From NCBI GenBank assembly GCA_944333375.1, contig CALVKX010000126.1, positions 1 through 6,227 of the forward strand: a stretch of DNA of 6,227 nucleotides. Direction: 5' to 3'. Below are positions 5,897 through 6,227 of the stretch, in pieces. Every line of letters begins with the position of its first letter. Position 1 is the first letter of the stretch. Under the pieces are notes generated by a model. That model worked only from the letters and a program-made list of their open reading frames with translations, was not told the DNA's origin and made no database searches. Both the position numbers and the translations under genes were made by a program. The stretch is from an uncultured Eubacteriales bacterium (GTDB taxonomy: Bacteria > Bacillota_A > Clostridia > Christensenellales > Aristaeellaceae).

Positions 5897-5940
5897 TGTA
5901 TTACGTCTTTGACGCATCAACGAAATAGCGGAGGTGTCTC

Positions 5941-6227
5941 ATGAACGCAAAACGAAAGCTGACGGCCACTTTGCTGACGATCTGCCTTTTGACCGGCGCC
6001 ACAGCGCTCGCCTCTGGCGCGCCGTCCTCGCAGTTCGGTTTTAAAGGCTGGCCCTACCGGCAGAGCAACGGCTGCGCCACAACCTGCCAGCCTGAAATAA
6101 CCCCTCCTTCACCTGTGGAGCCAACCGCGACGCCCGTACCGACCGTGGAACCGACCGAAGCGCCCGTCCCGACGCCGGCGCCCACAACGGAGCCGAGCGC
6201 AACGCCCGTCCCGACGCCGGCGCCCAC
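5941..6227 (+). CDS. Secreted protein with Pro/Thr-rich repeat linker (partial, C-terminus beyond window)
   Basis: An exported protein whose function lies beyond the window. The visible 95 codons hold a typical Sec signal peptide: basic MNAKRKL, a hydrophobic core (about 8-23), and a likely cleavage after ALA or ALAS (about 24-25). A short segment follows (about 26-50) with WPYR and two cysteines (C45, C49) that could pair once outside the cell. From residue about 54 the chain becomes a Pro/Thr/Glu linker with repeats such as EPTATPVP, APVPTPAP and EPSATPVP. Such linkers join signal peptides to extracellular domains (cell-wall binding, CAP, hydrolase) in Clostridia, but which one follows here cannot be told. 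It is not a lipoprotein: no lipobox Cys at the cleavage site. The start is supported by GGAGGT 5 bases upstream. It is the only plus-strand gene, divergent from the zinc-ribbon gene. Confidence 0.85.
   Translation, partial: MNAKRKLTATLLTICLLTGATALASGAPSSQFGFKGWPYRQSNGCATTCQPEITPPSPVEPTATPVPTVEPTEAPVPTPAPTTEPSATPVPTPAP
6161..6227 (+). repeat. 42-base tandem repeat encoding a Pro/Thr linker
   Basis: The 25 bases at 6161-6185 recur exactly at 6203-6227, a 42-base (14-codon) period, and the array continues past the edge. A shorter diverged relative begins at 6131. The repeat encodes units of the form x-P-V-P-T-P-A-P-T-T-E-P-S-A. Copy-number variation by slippage is likely. Confidence 0.8.

Overview
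The window looks like a chromosomal segment of a GC-rich member of the Firmicutes (Bacillota, Clostridia-like). The evidence is a mraZ-ftsL-PBP-murE division/cell-wall cluster, a class B PBP with two C-terminal PASTA domains (the SpoVD/PBP2B type), strong AGGAGG-type ribosome sites, consensus-like sigma-A promoters and a Gram-positive style intrinsic terminator. Coding regions are GC-rich and intergenic regions AT-rich. No phage, transposon, CRISPR, tRNA or rRNA feature was seen.

Layout. All genes but the last lie on the minus strand, so transcription runs right to left. At the right, 5941-6227 (plus strand) is the start of a secreted protein with a Pro/Thr-rich repeat linker; it is cut by the window edge. 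Divergent from it is a two-gene minus-strand unit: a double zinc-ribbon protein with an acidic tail (5384-5791), then a calcineurin-like metallophosphoesterase (4653-5357). It ends at a clear intrinsic terminator (4550-4590). Next come a regulatory region of about 180 bases and the dcw operon: mraZ (3860-4372), an ftsL-like gene (3207-3839), a SpoVD/FtsI-type transpeptidase (989-3112) and murE (971 running off the left end).

How the genes work together. MraZ is the DNA-binding regulator that usually heads this operon. FtsL is a bitopic divisome protein, the PBP is the septal or spore-cortex transpeptidase, and MurE adds the third residue of the peptidoglycan stem peptide. The promoter before mraZ (TTGACT-18-CATAAT) carries AAGTGGAG repeats 40 bases apart that could be MraZ operators.

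Unusual points. rsmH is absent from its usual place between mraZ and ftsL. A near-consensus Gram-positive LexA box lies over a possible second promoter upstream of mraZ. A hairpin buries the ribosome site of the PBP gene. The PBP gene also has three AT-rich, rare-codon patches; one contains a perfect 10-bp inverted repeat and another a promoter-like sequence. I found no clearly new multi-gene system; the best leads are regulatory.
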